Shown here piece by piece: positions 52,700-64,000 of a stretch of 64,000 bases of DNA; the stretch's first letter is position 1; each line of letters opens with the position of its first letter. Source of the DNA: Labia minor (lineage: Eukaryota; Arthropoda; Insecta; Dermaptera; Spongiphoridae); NCBI GenBank assembly GCA_963082975.1, contig OY720346.1, positions 30,374,720-30,438,719 on the forward strand, written 5' to 3'. A program made the position numbers and the translations under genes. The notes under the pieces were generated by a model. The model was not told the DNA's origin. It made no database searches and worked only from the letters and a program-made list of their open reading frames with translations.

Positions 52700-54465
52700 T
52701 TTTAATTTATTTATTGTTATGTTCTTTAAGACATGGGCCTTATCATTAAGAAAACGCATTTTAATTACTTTTTGGGCACAATGGTGTTCTTTAAACCAAA
52801 TTAAATATCGGTTGTTCAGCGTTGTATCACAAAAAAACGTTAAGGGTTTTTTTAACAAAAATTGGTGGGATTATATTGATTGATGTGATTAATTATTTAA
52901 TATTTTAGTTAGAAAAGGCGTATGCTATATGATAATACCTTTATTAACTGTTTATTACATTATCTGTTTTATAATTTATACTCACATAATAATATAAGGT
53001 AGGTACGTAATATACCTACCTACTTATTATTCTTCATATATTTAGGTGAAAATCATTAATAATGAATGAATATAAAAAAATTCTTAAATGAGAATATGGG
53101 GCCGTAATACTAATTAAATGAAGAATAAGAAATATATATATTTATAGAAAGAACTAAATTCAATTTTCTTAGAAATATATAATTTGTTTTATGAATATTA
53201 TTATCATCATCATCATTATCATCAGAGTATACAGATAAAAATAATGTTGGAAGGTTTCCATAAAATAACACTAATATGGGAAAGAAAACAAAAATTTAAT
53301 TGAATATAAGGAATAAACATTACAACTATATAATAAAAATAATAATAAAAACTATAAATTTATTTATTTATTATAGAACTATTAAGGTTCATCATGACAC
53401 GAATGTATTTTATATTATATAATTAATATATTTTTTTTAACTTGTTTCTGATTTTTGAAAGTGGTACACATTATAGAATTTTAATAAAAATCATTTTAAT
53501 TTTAATTTCAAATAAATTAAGCTTAGAACCGTTTTCGAGATTAAAAATTAATATTTAGTAAAATTATTACTTCTATATGAAAATTAGATAATTTATATAA
53601 ATACATTTTAAAAACATAATCTAAAAAAAATTTCATGGGCGAATAATGTTATTTAAATTAATTTCTAACTGATTTGGCCAAATTTTTTTTAAAGGTGTTA
53701 ATATTAGAAAAATTAAATAAAACGCATTTATATTATCTATCAGAAATTAAATTAAATATGTATATATAAAATTTTATCTTAAATCTCATTCCATTCTAGC
53801 ACTCAAAATATCTAATTAGTAATTCACTCTAATAGGCAGTCTTTAATCATAATTAACACATTTTTTTATTTAGCGAAAATCGTTCTTTTATATACTGACA
53901 TAACATTTTATTCATATTAATTACAAATTTAATTAAAATTTAGATATTAATTTTTAATTTATAATAAATATAGAATAAATAAAGAAAACCCATCCAACAG
54001 ATAATAATAATGATATAGTAATGTTATTAATAGATCTTTTTACTACTGATACCATTTTTAATTTTATTTAATAAAGTTCTAATAAGTTCTGAATGTCCAT
54101 CTTTAAGGGGAATAAAATTTATATTATCTTCTATGTGTAGCAAATATAAACACTCTTTTTGAGAACTTTCCCTTGTTTATATTTCTTTAAGTGTTAATTA
54201 TGACCATCGTGATTATTTTTTTGGAAAATTTAATATTTTATAGAAGGACAAATAAGATTCCACTGTCAAAAATTAGAAAGTATCGATTTTAATATGAAAT
54301 TAAACTAATATATATATATACTGTAAATTCTATTTTTTGCAATACTTTTTTAATATCTTACCTTATCTGTCTCATGTAAGAAATATATTCTCCTATATAT
54401 ATATCTACCTACATCAAGACTAATATTATTGTAAAATCTACTATAATTTCATTATGATTGGAGAT
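52700..54465. other. AT-rich intergenic DNA
   Basis: The minus-strand frame 52858-52676 (60 codons) shows no recognisable domain. Otherwise simple A/T sequence. Confidence 0.4.
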
Positions 54466-54469
54466 GACG

Positions 54470-54585
54470 AGAACCTTGCAATGAGATTCGATTAAGAGGC
54501 GCCGACCTCGCGTTCCACGACAAACAGACGCCCAACCAGGAACGGCCCCAGATTAGCATCGACCTCCTCTCTCTCTCTCTCTCTC
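54470..54585. other. GC-rich islet, unidentified
   Basis: About 100 bases of GC-rich sequence (GAGGCGCCGACCTCGCGTTC, CCAACCAGGAACGGCCCCAG) end in a (CT)n run. One plus frame is open (NEIRLRGADLAFHDKQTP...) and one minus frame reads EEVDANLGPFLVGRLFVV. Neither could be assigned; an exon or a transposon fragment are both possible. Confidence 0.3.
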
Positions 54586-54930
54586 ATAAACATTTACATT
54601 CAATGAATACTAAATATTAAGTACGTCAACCTTTTAATATTCATTAACAACATTAAGTAGCAATCTTTTGTTATTTATTTATTTCTAACTTGTAAATAAT
54701 TTCTAAACAAATAAATTCCAATAAAAATATAATTTTATATGTAAATAAATATATTATCAGAGTCTCCATTCCCTGTACCCCATGAAATTGATTAAATTAA
54801 AAAAATAATCTGTTTTTAATCTTTAAAATCAATAAACCAAGAACAACTATTTTTCCAATAATTGTTTTTCTAAAATATATGTAGTTATATATTTTTAATT
54901 ACTATATTATATTATACATATTTAAACAGC
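54586..54930. other. AT-rich intergenic DNA
   Basis: Nothing was recognised. Confidence 0.5.
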
Positions 54931-54934
54931 TATT

Positions 54935-55130
54935 ATCATTTGATTCTACGGAACACGAAAGTTCATATAGCATCCATATTCTCAGATGCTCCCATCCAAC
55001 TCCTATTTTTCTTACTTCTCTTATTTTCCTTCCTAAATTGTCTGTTCAGGGCTTCCTTGTTTTTCAAACCGGTCTCTTCACAAATAGATTCTTCGTCAGT
55101 CTTCCTCTCCCATTCTTGTCACATTAACTG
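54935..55130 (-). pseudogene. RTE 3' fragment, strongly decayed
   Basis: TTCTACGGAACACGAAAGTTC at the 3' side corresponds to the RTE 3' UTR motif, and the rest aligns in order with the 45925 copy (GTTCAGGGCTTCCTTG, AACCGGTCTCTTCACAAATA). No open frame. Confidence 0.4.
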
Positions 55131-55139
55131 AAAGTATAT

Positions 55140-56740
55140 CTACTAAAAATTATATTTTTATTTATTTATTTATTTTATTTATACAAACAATTTGAATATG
55201 AATATATAATTATCTCTTAAAAACAAACTACTTTCTAAATTCCACTTAACACAAATAATTTTTCCTGATAATTAATTTAGTTTAAATACAAAAAAAACGC
55301 TCTTTACTATTTTAAAAATCGATTTAACATTTTAATCAACAATTTATTGCAATTGGTCAACGACTCGAAGAATTGAACGAAATAAGTATAAACAATCAAT
55401 AAGAACTGCTAATTAATTTAATGTTGTAGTTGGTAATTTTTGGAGAAATGTTTCATGACTTTTGCGCCAATAATGCAATTGTATTATAATGTATTTGTAA
55501 TAATTATTTTCAATGTTTGTCCGCGCTGTTGAAAAAATGGTTTCCTAACTTTTTTAATGTATTTATTTATTATATTATCTGATTCATGAGTGGGGTAGTC
55601 TAGGAATTTTATAAATATTTTTTTATTTTAGTTTTTGTTCCGAAATAGCTTTTATGTTATATTTTATATTTTATATATATTTCAATATTTTTAAGTTTTT
55701 CTTTTATTTTATTTATTTTCATTATTTCATATAAAGTTATTTCTTAAAATGTGTCACGGGCAATGAAAATGTTTCCCCGTCCCTGGACAAGATCACATTG
55801 GCAATATAAAATCAGATATGATAAGGAATTAAGTGAGGTACTCAATTAGGTGGAAGTGGATTTAATCAGGTAATTGTTTTGGACCAAGAACTTTCAAGTT
55901 TGGTAGTATCCTAAAATTATATACATAGATTTTTTGTATTCTTATTCATTACACACAATAATTAAAACTTTTATCTTCCTTTTGCTATTTTAATATGAAA
56001 TAAAATTAATTGAATCTTTGTAAACTCATGAATCGTTCGATCTACAGCAATATACAAAAAGAAAGTTATTTAAAGAATTTCATTCATTAAAAATAAAAAA
56101 ATAAAAAAAAAACTTCCTGCTCCCACACATACTTTTTATATATCAACTCATCTAAAATCGCTAATTAATATGTTACGATCAACACACACACACAGATATA
56201 TTTATATATATATATATATTCTCCTTTTTTAGTAATACAGCGTTAGATACAGTTAAATCTAATTTCCATTAAGACATATTTACGATTGCTAATATTATAA
56301 TATTTACACTCTTAGCAAAATTTTAAATTAAAAAACATTATATTTTATTAATAGAAATAAAAATAATTAACACTTAATATCTACATTAGTCAAATTCTTT
56401 TAAAATACTTAAAAAAATTAACATTCAATGTTTATATATATATATATATATAATATATTTTAATATAAAATATTTCCTTTTTTATAACCTTTATTTTGTA
56501 ATAAGTCTTTTATAATAAATTCCACATTGATATGCGTGAAAAGTAATGAGACCAATAACGTCCTTTTAAAGTCAAGGACTCTGTTCAGGTGAACCGTGAT
56601 TCTAAATGTTTGTCATCAAAGATTATTTAATTATTTATCATTTGTTTTGTTAAATTAATTAGCTAATTATAATAGGTATTATTAATAGTAAAATAACAAT
56701 AAATAAGTTATTAAATTTTTTAAGAAATAAAATTGAAACA
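55140..56740. other. AT-rich intergenic DNA
   Basis: No gene. CA and AT simple runs at about 56182-56220 and 56435-56455. A hAT-like end is listed separately. Confidence 0.45.
55747..55793 (-). mobile_element. hAT-type terminal sequence
   Basis: Minus strand CAGGGACGGGGAAACATTTT followed by CATTGCCCGTGACAC resembles hAT terminal repeats. The partner end was not found. Confidence 0.4.
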
Positions 56741-56746
56741 TAAAAT

Positions 56747-57365
56747 AAGTTGACCTGTGGCCAGGTCCGAACCGACCGACGTTTTGAAGTAAATTAATTT
56801 CCAGCTACAGAAACAATATCAAATATTTTTAATATATCTATTAATGTAATAAAAAACTGATATGGATATAACATAAATATTTTTAATTTTATTTTATTTA
56901 TAATATATATGTAAGACCAGGCTGTGACGTCATGAATGGCTGGATGACGTCATATAATTTTAAATCAAGAAAAAACTAATAAATATGATTTTTCTCGAGG
57001 ATAAAACCAATACAAAGTGCATGATTCATGGTGATATATAAAAAAATCTCCTCATGTGAAATTTGGTGTGAAAATAACCCTTCCCTTCCTATCGTCGATC
57101 GCTAATACTACCACTTCCGGTTTCCGGATTTGCACCAAAAGTTGATCAATTCATCCCACTGATGCATTAAGTAAATATACCAAATTTCATCAAAATCGGT
57201 TGAGCCGTTCAAGCTGTACATATCTAGACGGACTGACGGACAGACATCATGCTAAAAAAAAAATTTTCTGTTAACAAATTGCATGATTCGTGGAGATATG
57301 TAAAAATCTCCACATGTGAAATTTGGTGTGAAAACAATACCTCCCTTACTATCGTCGGTCGGTAA
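56747..57365 (-). mobile_element. HINE-1 full-length copy (619 bp)
   Basis: Both ends intact: AAGTTGACCTGTGGCCAGGT with CCGAACCGACCGACG on the left of plus, and CTATCGTCGGTCGGTAAAAA on the right. Contains both TGACGTCA palindromes (around 56923 and 56945), the second 5' module, the core and a very short GACGGACTGACGGACAGAC tract, showing how much the microsatellite varies between copies. Confidence 0.8.
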
Positions 57366-57630
57366 AAAAAAGAAGAATATTGGATATATTGAATCTACAA
57401 ATAATTTTCATTATTAATTTATATATAAATAAAAACAAAAATAAACCAGCCCAGAATATTTATCTATATATTTAATACGACAGTCTGTCACAAAAAAACT
57501 CCAGAGCCTAAAATACGAGGAGTAAGGTAACCAAATTTTTCTGAGGTGAAGGGTACCTCAAACGAGATGAAAAATAAAAAATAAATTAGAATCTTAGGTA
57601 ATGTTGCAAAATATATATATATATATTAAA

Positions 57631-57775
57631 TAAGAACACAAAAAGAAATGAATGTTTTATGTAATACTGATTGGAACAAAATGGATGAAAACCTTTTACT
57701 ACTCTTAACTAAATACTATGTACCACTCGGTGGTACAGGGGGCGAAGCCCCCGTCTAGGTGTGGAGAGCGCCGAA
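57631..57775 (+). mobile_element. HelA Helitron end, copy 4, terminus lost
   Basis: Plus-orientation copy with GTACCACTCGGTGGTAC and GGGGGCGAAGCCCCC hairpins, cut inside the last hairpin (GAGCGCCGAA then unrelated sequence), so the CTAG end is missing. Confidence 0.55.
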
Positions 57776-57779
57776 TTTA

Positions 57780-58380
57780 ATGTATTAAATCATAAGAATT
57801 GAAATCACGATGGATTGAAATTAACAAATAATTATATTTAAAAAAATTACTATATAAAATTATTTATCATACGAGCAAAAATTGATATTACATATTTCAA
57901 GTCTTTCTTCCTTTCAACCCCCCTCCCCCCCATTTAAAAATCTTTCTTAATTTCTTATATATCAATTGGAATTATGCAATCATTTTCTATCCTCTATATA
58001 ATTAACATTTGATAAAAAAATATTATATCTAGTTACGTCTTCTAGCTCTCTAAATGGAATGTAAAAATTATATGTTTCAATAGACAATTAGAATATTTAG
58101 GGTATTTACAGTTGATTTATCTAGCTAAAAAATATAAAATTATATACATTCTTTATTTTTATTAGATATTGTAAATGATAATAATTTGGTAATAATTTTT
58201 TTATCAATATATACCTAGAAATGTTTTTTCAATTCACGTATTTTTATTTATTTTTTTAAATTTTTTAATTTTTAATATATATTCCTTTTTTTTATTGTAC
58301 AAATTATATATCTAATCTTCTAAATTTTATTTTCTTTAAAATTATTTCACTTATATATAAAACAATTATTTTTCCTGTTG
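57780..58380. other. AT-rich intergenic DNA
   Basis: Nothing was recognised. Confidence 0.5.
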
Positions 58381-58384
58381 TATT

Positions 58385-58757
58385 ATATAGGTGTGAGGGG
58401 TGGGAGATGAGAGAAGATTTATAGGATTTTTTTGTAGAATTTATGGGCCAAAGAAAGAAGAGGTCACCAGGGAATGACGGAGACTTCATAACGAGGAATT
58501 GCATGACCTCTATGCATCTCCAGACATAGTTAGGGTTATAAAATCGAGAAGGCTGCGATGGGCAAGGCACGTGGCTAGAATGGAAGAGAAAAAATGGCGA
58601 AAAATATATTAGTGGAGAGACCGATTGGGAAACGTCGGCTTGGGAGACCAAGGACGCGGTGGGTAGACAATGTAGAGAGGGACGTTAGAGAGTTGGGAGA
58701 GGGTAGGGATTGGATGGTTCTGGCTGAGGATAGGGACATTTGTAAAATGCGATAAAA
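58385..58757 (+). pseudogene. RTE reverse transcriptase C-terminus, plus strand
   Basis: Reading frames show the conserved RTE tail: IYGPKKEE, then NEELHDLYASPDIVRVIK, RRLRWARHVARMEEKKWRK, a frameshift near 58605-58610, then ERPIGKRRLGRPRTRWVDN, VERDVRELGEGRDWMVLAED and RDI before a stop at about 58756. This is the best-preserved copy of the family in the window and the only one on the plus strand. It is truncated upstream, without the palm or endonuclease domains, and two breaks prevent translation as one piece. Confidence 0.75.
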
Positions 58758-58759
58758 CA

Positions 58760-59090
58760 TTAATGACAATATCATAGTTAACCTTAAATATTTTAAAGGC
58801 TTAAGTAATATGGTTTTAATTGATTTCAATTTTTATCACAAAAAAAAGTAACTACTTGACAATATTTCATCAACCAGCGCCAAGTAAATAAGGCGCACTG
58901 GCAGCAATCATCCCTTTTACTGATTCTAAACAATAAAAATTTATAGAAATTAAACAAAAAAAAAATTTATCAATCATGATCATGAAAATAAATTAAACCA
59001 TATTTAATTTAATAATTTGAAATGATTATTTCCTTTTTATCGTAGAATTTTGGTTTTATTTTGAAAGTTAAATAAATAAATTAAAAAATA
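58760..59090. other. AT-rich intergenic DNA
   Basis: A short CCAGCGCCAAGTAAATAAGG / GGCGCACTGGCAG stretch at 58873-58905 has an unclear identity. Confidence 0.4.
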
Positions 59091-59686
59091 AGCTGGAGTG
59101 TCTCCACTCGACTATCTCGCAATTTGAATTGGATTAAATAACATAATATATTATATTTAAATTAAATTTAATTAATTATAAATTATAAATAATAAATATT
59201 AAACCAGCGCATGTTTAGCTCTTTGTTGATGGCACCACGTCACTTGTTGGCGCGTGAGATTTGCAGTGTTAAAAAATTAATTCTGGTACTTTCAGCGATT
59301 CAATCAAGCTGAAATTCTATATATAGCAGTTTTATACAATTATTAATCATTTGAAAAATTATCAAACATATATCTTTATTTTTACGGTCACTTTAGAGGA
59401 AAAAAAATCAAAACGTTGTAGGTAATGACCCTCTTCCAGTTGAGCTACATTTCTCAAAAGTTGATAGAAAACTATGAATTTTGAATAATGTCCCTGTACC
59501 AAATTTCATCATTCTAGCTCAAACCGTTTTTGCGTAATCTTGGTTACATACATACACATACACTTTCTCAGACATTTTTCTCAACCTTAGTGAAAATGAT
59601 TCAGGAACCTTCAAAACGTATAAAAACATCAAAATCTCAACATCGAAAATTTTCGTGATCGCAATACTATCTCATACGAGATAGTA
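59091..59686 (+). mobile_element. HINE-2 copy C (596 bp, uninterrupted)
   Basis: Complete reference copy: AGCTGGAGTG start, GAGTGTCTCCACTC hairpin, subterminal ACTATCTCG, core ACCAAATTTCATCATTCTAG and CTCAAACCGTTTTTGCGTAA, a very short CATACACATACA tract where copies A and B have (CA)n, and the terminal hairpin TACTATCTCATACGAGATAGTA. No coding. Confidence 0.7.
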
Positions 59687-59689
59687 AAA

Positions 59690-60240
59690 ATAGAAATAAA
59701 AATAAAACAAAAAAAAAAAAAAAGAATTCATCTATGTTTCTATATTTAAAAAAAATAACTATGACCTTTCAAATGAAATTTATAATATTTACGTTTTGAG
59801 TCATACGAGAGTTCAAATCAAATTTCCCTGAAAAATCTTAACGTATATCTGTCTCCAGAAACTTTAGTTAATCTCAAAAATAACTATGATTATTTTATTT
59901 TTTTTCTTAGAATTTATTTGATCCATATTTGAATCAGAGTACATTTGACGACAGGCTGTCGTTTTTTTTATTAAAAACAAGAGTATAAATTTAAGAAGAT
60001 CAATGTTTCAATATTATAATCGTTGATATTTTTTCTTACACAATGTCATGTTTTATATCATTTTGGTATATATTTATTTTATAATACTTTAAAAAAAGGA
60101 TAATCCTTAAATATGACAGAATATCATATGACAGATTGTGATGAAGAGATTGAAAATTTAAATATTTATTTATTTAATAAATCTTTTCTTTGATTTTTTA
60201 TTTATAGATATTTAAGTAAAATGAATTGAAAGCATTTATT
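59690..60240. other. AT-rich intergenic DNA
   Basis: No features were recognised. Confidence 0.5.
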
Positions 60241-60244
60241 TAGA

Positions 60245-60715
60245 AGGCGGATGAGTGAGCAATTCGTATCCTAATTCATGGATTTTCATGGAAATTTACT
60301 TTTTTCCATGTCCAACGTTTCTCCAATTTATTTACCCCTTCCAAAAAATAAGATTCGTCGAGGACATCAAAATGGGTATATTTGTTTGTGAGATGATTTC
60401 ATCGTTGGGTCATACCTCTTTCTGCCGAGTCATTGCTTCAGGTTTGGTTTGGAAACGAGAAATAGTCACTCGGGGCTAAGTCTGGAGAATAGGGCAAATG
60501 AGGGAGCAATTCGTATCCCAATTCATGGATTTTCATGGAAATTCACTTATTTCCATTTTCTTCTCAAATAACAAGGTAGTCTGCTATTAATGGACGTCAA
60601 ACTAAAACTAAAAAAACGCAGCTGGTTCATATTTCTACAGAAGTTAGCTGCTGATAGGAGCAGTGTTGCCATTTCATTTAAGAGGACTTATTGACCTGCT
60701 CTCGTATAATTCTTA
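60245..60715 (-). pseudogene. mariner transposase remnant with internal duplication
   Basis: Matches the remnant at 30560-31013: plus-strand strings ATCAAAATGGGTATATTTGT, TGTGAGATGATTTCATCGTT and GTTTGGTTTGGAAAC are shared, and the right edge GGACTTATTGACCTGCTCTC corresponds to the terminal repeat. A block including GAGCAATTCGTATC and ATTCATGGATTTTCATGG is present twice (60258-60304 and 60511-60556). No usable frame. Confidence 0.55.
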
Positions 60716-60944
60716 AATATAATTGTTAAAATATCAATTAATAATAAAATTTAAATTTAATTTCCAGTGACATCAGTATCGATACTAAAAGTTTTTATTT
60801 TCATTTTTATTGAATTTATTTATTAATTTAATATTTTATTCTATATTTTTTTTAAATTAAATGATATAATTTTTGAGGATTTTTTTATTATTTAATCCAA
60901 TTTTAAAATAATGTAATTAAAGATTGAATATGATTTCTTATCCA

Positions 60945-61240
60945 ACCGCGGTTGACTTGTAGATGATGCAATCTGGATTTGGAATTTTCACGCATTTGTG
61001 CTGCTGTATATTACCAGTAATTTGCCAATTGTACCATGCGTTCAAACGTCTCTGGTTTATCAGCTTAAACATGTTACGTGACATAATTTCAAAGAAAATA
61101 ATTTAATGTGTGAATATATCGTAAGATCTTAATGGCCAATTAACAGGATCATTTTATGAAATTGAGTTTCTTTTAGTAAATGAATTTTATCGCGTGGTGT
61201 GTGGCATGATACTCCATTCTGCTAATGACGAAATTTTAAA
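60945..61240 (-). pseudogene. mariner/IS630-type transposase C-terminal remnant
   Basis: The minus strand reads CHTPRDKIHLLKETQFHKMI and LLIGH-DLTIY before degenerating. This pattern resembles the catalytic-domain end of insect IS630-like transposases (HTA..LL.E, then a P-rich segment preceding the third acidic residue). Multiple stops; identification moderate. Confidence 0.45.
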
Positions 61241-61249
61241 ATTATTTAT

Positions 61250-62700
61250 TTATTTTCCTATTTAAAATATATTTTTTATTTAACTATTTAGAATTTATAA
61301 ACATTAACTAATCTTTTTAACTGGAGGTATTTATTTCCAAAAATATCAAATAAAATATAATATTGTATTCGTGAATTGATCTCATTGAAGACTATTTTCA
61401 GTAATTTGAGAATTCTTTGCAGTAGACAACTATCATACTCATTTAATCCTCCCTCTCTCTCACTCTTTCTCCATTTATTCCCTTTCGGGGAGTGTAAAGC
61501 AATGTCAAAACTTACTCCTCCCTCAATAACATATCGACATATGTACTTACATATTCATGACTTGTTAGAAAATCTATTATTAATCTTCTCTCTCTCTCTA
61601 TCTCTCTCTTTCTTTCTCTTGCGAAAAAGAATAGATTATAATATGACAAACAAAGTTCCAAAACGATTCTTTTGTTATGACAAAACATTTTTTTTTTGCG
61701 AAATGATCGGATGAATTTCGAATTGCCCGAATAGAATGACCGGCCCTTTTTTGCAAAATGACATCAGCAATGATCATTAAGTCATCGATACTAATAGCCA
61801 GAACATTTTTTTATTTCTCTATCGCCAAAAGTGATTTTCATTTTTTTGTTTAGATCAATTTTATACAAGTTTTAAAGAATTGATATCTATATTTCACTAA
61901 AGTAAATAGAAAGAGAATTTTACACGGGAATGAATTTTAATTCATTTTTTTATTTCCCCACCTACACTACCCATCCACATTCATTTGACTGAAAAGGTTT
62001 TTAGTTTAGAAATAGAATTTGTTAATAATACAAAAATAAATTTATCTATAACATTGAAGGAGACGCAAGAAACATAATAGATTATAGGGGAATTACAAAA
62101 ATTGTATGAACATTAAATTCATCCATAAACATAGAATCATAAAAGTAAGAATAACGTGGTTCAAATGGATGAGGGAAGGTTAGTGAAAAAAGTTTATTTG
62201 AAGGGAAAAAATCAATTGGAAAACTGTGACCAAAGTCGAAATGAAAATTAAGACAATGTGAAGTGTAAATAGGACCTTTCTATTCACTCAGATAGAAATT
62301 GCTTAAGGAGATGGTGGGTCAGATTAAGGAGATATATAAGAATGTGTGGTTGCAGATCCTACCAAAAAGTTTCAAATCAGAATCACTGATATACACTTGT
62401 AAATACTATATTTTCGATTTTATAACTTTATTTTTTTACTTTAAGTATTTTTCACAAATACTCACAAATTTTCTACTATTTAATACAATAAAAAACAATA
62501 TTTAAAATTATAAAATCAATTTATTTAGAAAATTGCATTTTAGACGAAAATAAAAATTCATATTTACCTTGTTTTAAAATTAATACTTTTGATAACAAGG
62601 ATTATCGCCTCTTACTCTTATCATAATATATCTATTCTTGGCATATATTTTAAAAAAATGAAGTTTGTTACCACCTCCTTTCCCAATTCTAAGCTTCAGT
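61250..62700. other. AT-rich DNA, no supported gene
   Basis: A (CT)n run lies near 61585-61618. The plus frame at 61376-61714 is open for 112 codons but is low-complexity and lacks a domain. Confidence 0.4.
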
Positions 62701-62714
62701 AAGATTGTAGGTGG

Positions 62715-63165
62715 GTTAATTTTTCTTTTAATATGCCTTGAGGCGAGAGATACTTAATGGGATTCATATCTAGTCTTCGTGCGGGCCACTTTAATGTTTG
62801 TATCCCGACTTCTCACAGATAGCCAGGGGTAATGCGAGCGGCATGTAGTATAAACATGAAATTTTGTTTAATTTTGACCAGAGAACCAGAAAAAATCGCA
62901 TTACAATATGTTTTGGCATTTAGCCATACTCTAAACATATTCTCACCATACCTATCTGTTCACCACAAATTGAACACTTAAGATAATTTTACATTAAGTT
63001 TAACACTTACTGGGTCTTCAATAAACAAAATGTCGGTAATTTTGGCCAAATCAATTGAACTTGAATTCAACTGTAAACAATGTTTCTCAATCCCATATTG
63101 ATGTTTTACCGAAAGTAATGGTCTTATCGCAGATCTTGCATGTAAATTAGTCTGAATGGATTATA
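62715..63165 (-). pseudogene. Tc1-like transposase remnant
   Basis: Minus-strand frames show LHARSAIRPLLSVKH (linker after the second DNA-binding domain), YGENMFRVWLNAKTYCNAIF, and LKWPARRLDMNPIKYL, the latter matching the conserved WPAQSPDLNPIE block at the third catalytic residue of Tc1 transposases, here with the Asp kept and the final Glu changed to Lys. Several stops and frameshifts. Old copy, no terminal repeats identified. Confidence 0.6.
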
Positions 63166-63169
63166 ATTT

Positions 63170-64000
63170 TCTTAACATAGGTTCTTGGAATTCTAATGTA
63201 TATTACTAATTTATATTACTTTAAATTTTTTAAAACGTATAAATAATTATGATTATCTATGATTAACTGAGGAAGATTATGAGGAGGATTATTATTATAT
63301 TATACTAATGTAAATATTTATTTTATCCAAACGCTCACTCACCCATCGTTCTATTAAATTCTATACCAAAATTTAATTACTATTATTCTTTATTCCAACA
63401 TATACTTTTCTTCAAAGCGAAAACTTATACAATTAATTCATATATATTTATATATATATAGGTATATAATATGACAGGAAGTTTGTTTTTCACTTTAGGT
63501 GACGGAACTCGGTCAGAATATATATTGGAAAGGGTAATGAGGCGAGGGGGAGGTTCTTCCTTTATGCAATCCAATCCTTGCAGTTTCTTACTCTCTTCCC
63601 CGCACCAATCTCTCTCTCTCTCTCTCTCTTTTTCTTTCTCTTAAAACTATTTTAATAGGTAAATTGGCATGAAAGTCATGTATTAAAGAATGTAACCTCA
63701 ATGAGGGATTAGCTTCCTTGACAAGTCATTGACACACGAAAAAATATAGTGAATAAATCACTTAGCTATTTTATTGTATTTATAAAAAACGTAGGTATAT
63801 AATTTTAATTAATATCACTAAAAAATAACTTAATAGTTAATACAATATATATTTTATAAATTCCGGAATTTTTCCTATTTTATTTTTTCATTTTCTTATA
63901 GTATACATATCGTATAAACTTAAAAAGAAATTTCTCTTTGATAACTACCCAATTTATTAATTATTAGATATATACTATGCCTACTTTCATATTATTATTT
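63170..64000. other. AT-rich DNA with (CT)n run
   Basis: A mixed-composition stretch at 63480-63660 includes (CT)n at about 63608-63629. No gene was recognised. Confidence 0.45.

Noticed and set aside
61376..61714. Plus-strand 112-codon ORF as a gene
   Set aside because: Crosses a (CT)n simple repeat giving a poly Ser/Leu stretch; likely spurious.
22820..64000. Remaining exons (DTAG, NKxD motifs) of the Ras-like gene
   Set aside because: I looked for these motifs on the plus strand downstream of 47145 and found none that I could support.

Overview
The window reads as an AT-rich animal genome segment, most likely arthropod. It has long AT-rich intergenic DNA, GT-AG splice signals and dense, nested eukaryotic transposable elements: a Penelope-like element, mariner/Tc1, hAT, Helitron/Helentron-like elements, RTE non-LTR and Ty3/gypsy remnants. 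Nothing looks bacterial. I cannot name the species. Family labels used here (HINE-1, HINE-2, HelA, HelB, rep5, rep7) are mine.

Layout. 1-1.2 kb: a hAT-type end, a (ATT)n-tailed repeat and a broken gypsy integrase. 1.3-10.7 kb: Helitron ends (HelA, HelB), three HINE-1 copies and RTE remnants. 12.7-16.4 kb: two HINE-2 copies, one of them interrupted inside its (CA)n tract by a poly-A retroelement tail; between them lies a GC-rich block with initiator and splice-donor signals that could be a promoter and 5' UTR. 18.06-22.81 kb: the centrepiece, a Penelope-like element in tandem (5'-truncated unit, full unit, start of a third). It encodes an apparently intact 790-residue reverse transcriptase/GIY-YIG protein, is flanked by a 14-bp target duplication and sits in a tRNA-like sequence. 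23-34.9 kb: more HINE-1 copies, a mariner pseudogene, a hAT MITE and decayed mariners. 39.1-40.3 kb: a hAT element with perfect 8-bp target duplication whose only intact ORF is a free C-terminal dimerisation region. 41.5-43.3 kb: a full HINE-1 next to a deleted mariner with intact termini. 46.95-47.14 kb: the one convincing host exon, the first coding exon of a Ras-like small GTPase (P-loop GGPRVGKS) with acceptor and donor sites. 48-64 kb: mostly AT-rich DNA with microsatellites, further HINE-1, HINE-2, HelA and RTE copies, and Tc1/mariner remnants on the minus strand.

How it fits together. Almost all recognisable sequence is transposon-derived. The Penelope array is organised like an LTR element: each repeated unit carries a TATA/initiator/DPE core promoter placed to transcribe the next unit. 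The hAT, mariner and Helentron-like elements are mostly non-autonomous and would depend on enzymes encoded elsewhere. The Ras-like exon is probably part of a gene whose later exons lie beyond the right edge or were not recognised; its 5' UTR may begin as far upstream as 14.16 kb, which is speculative.
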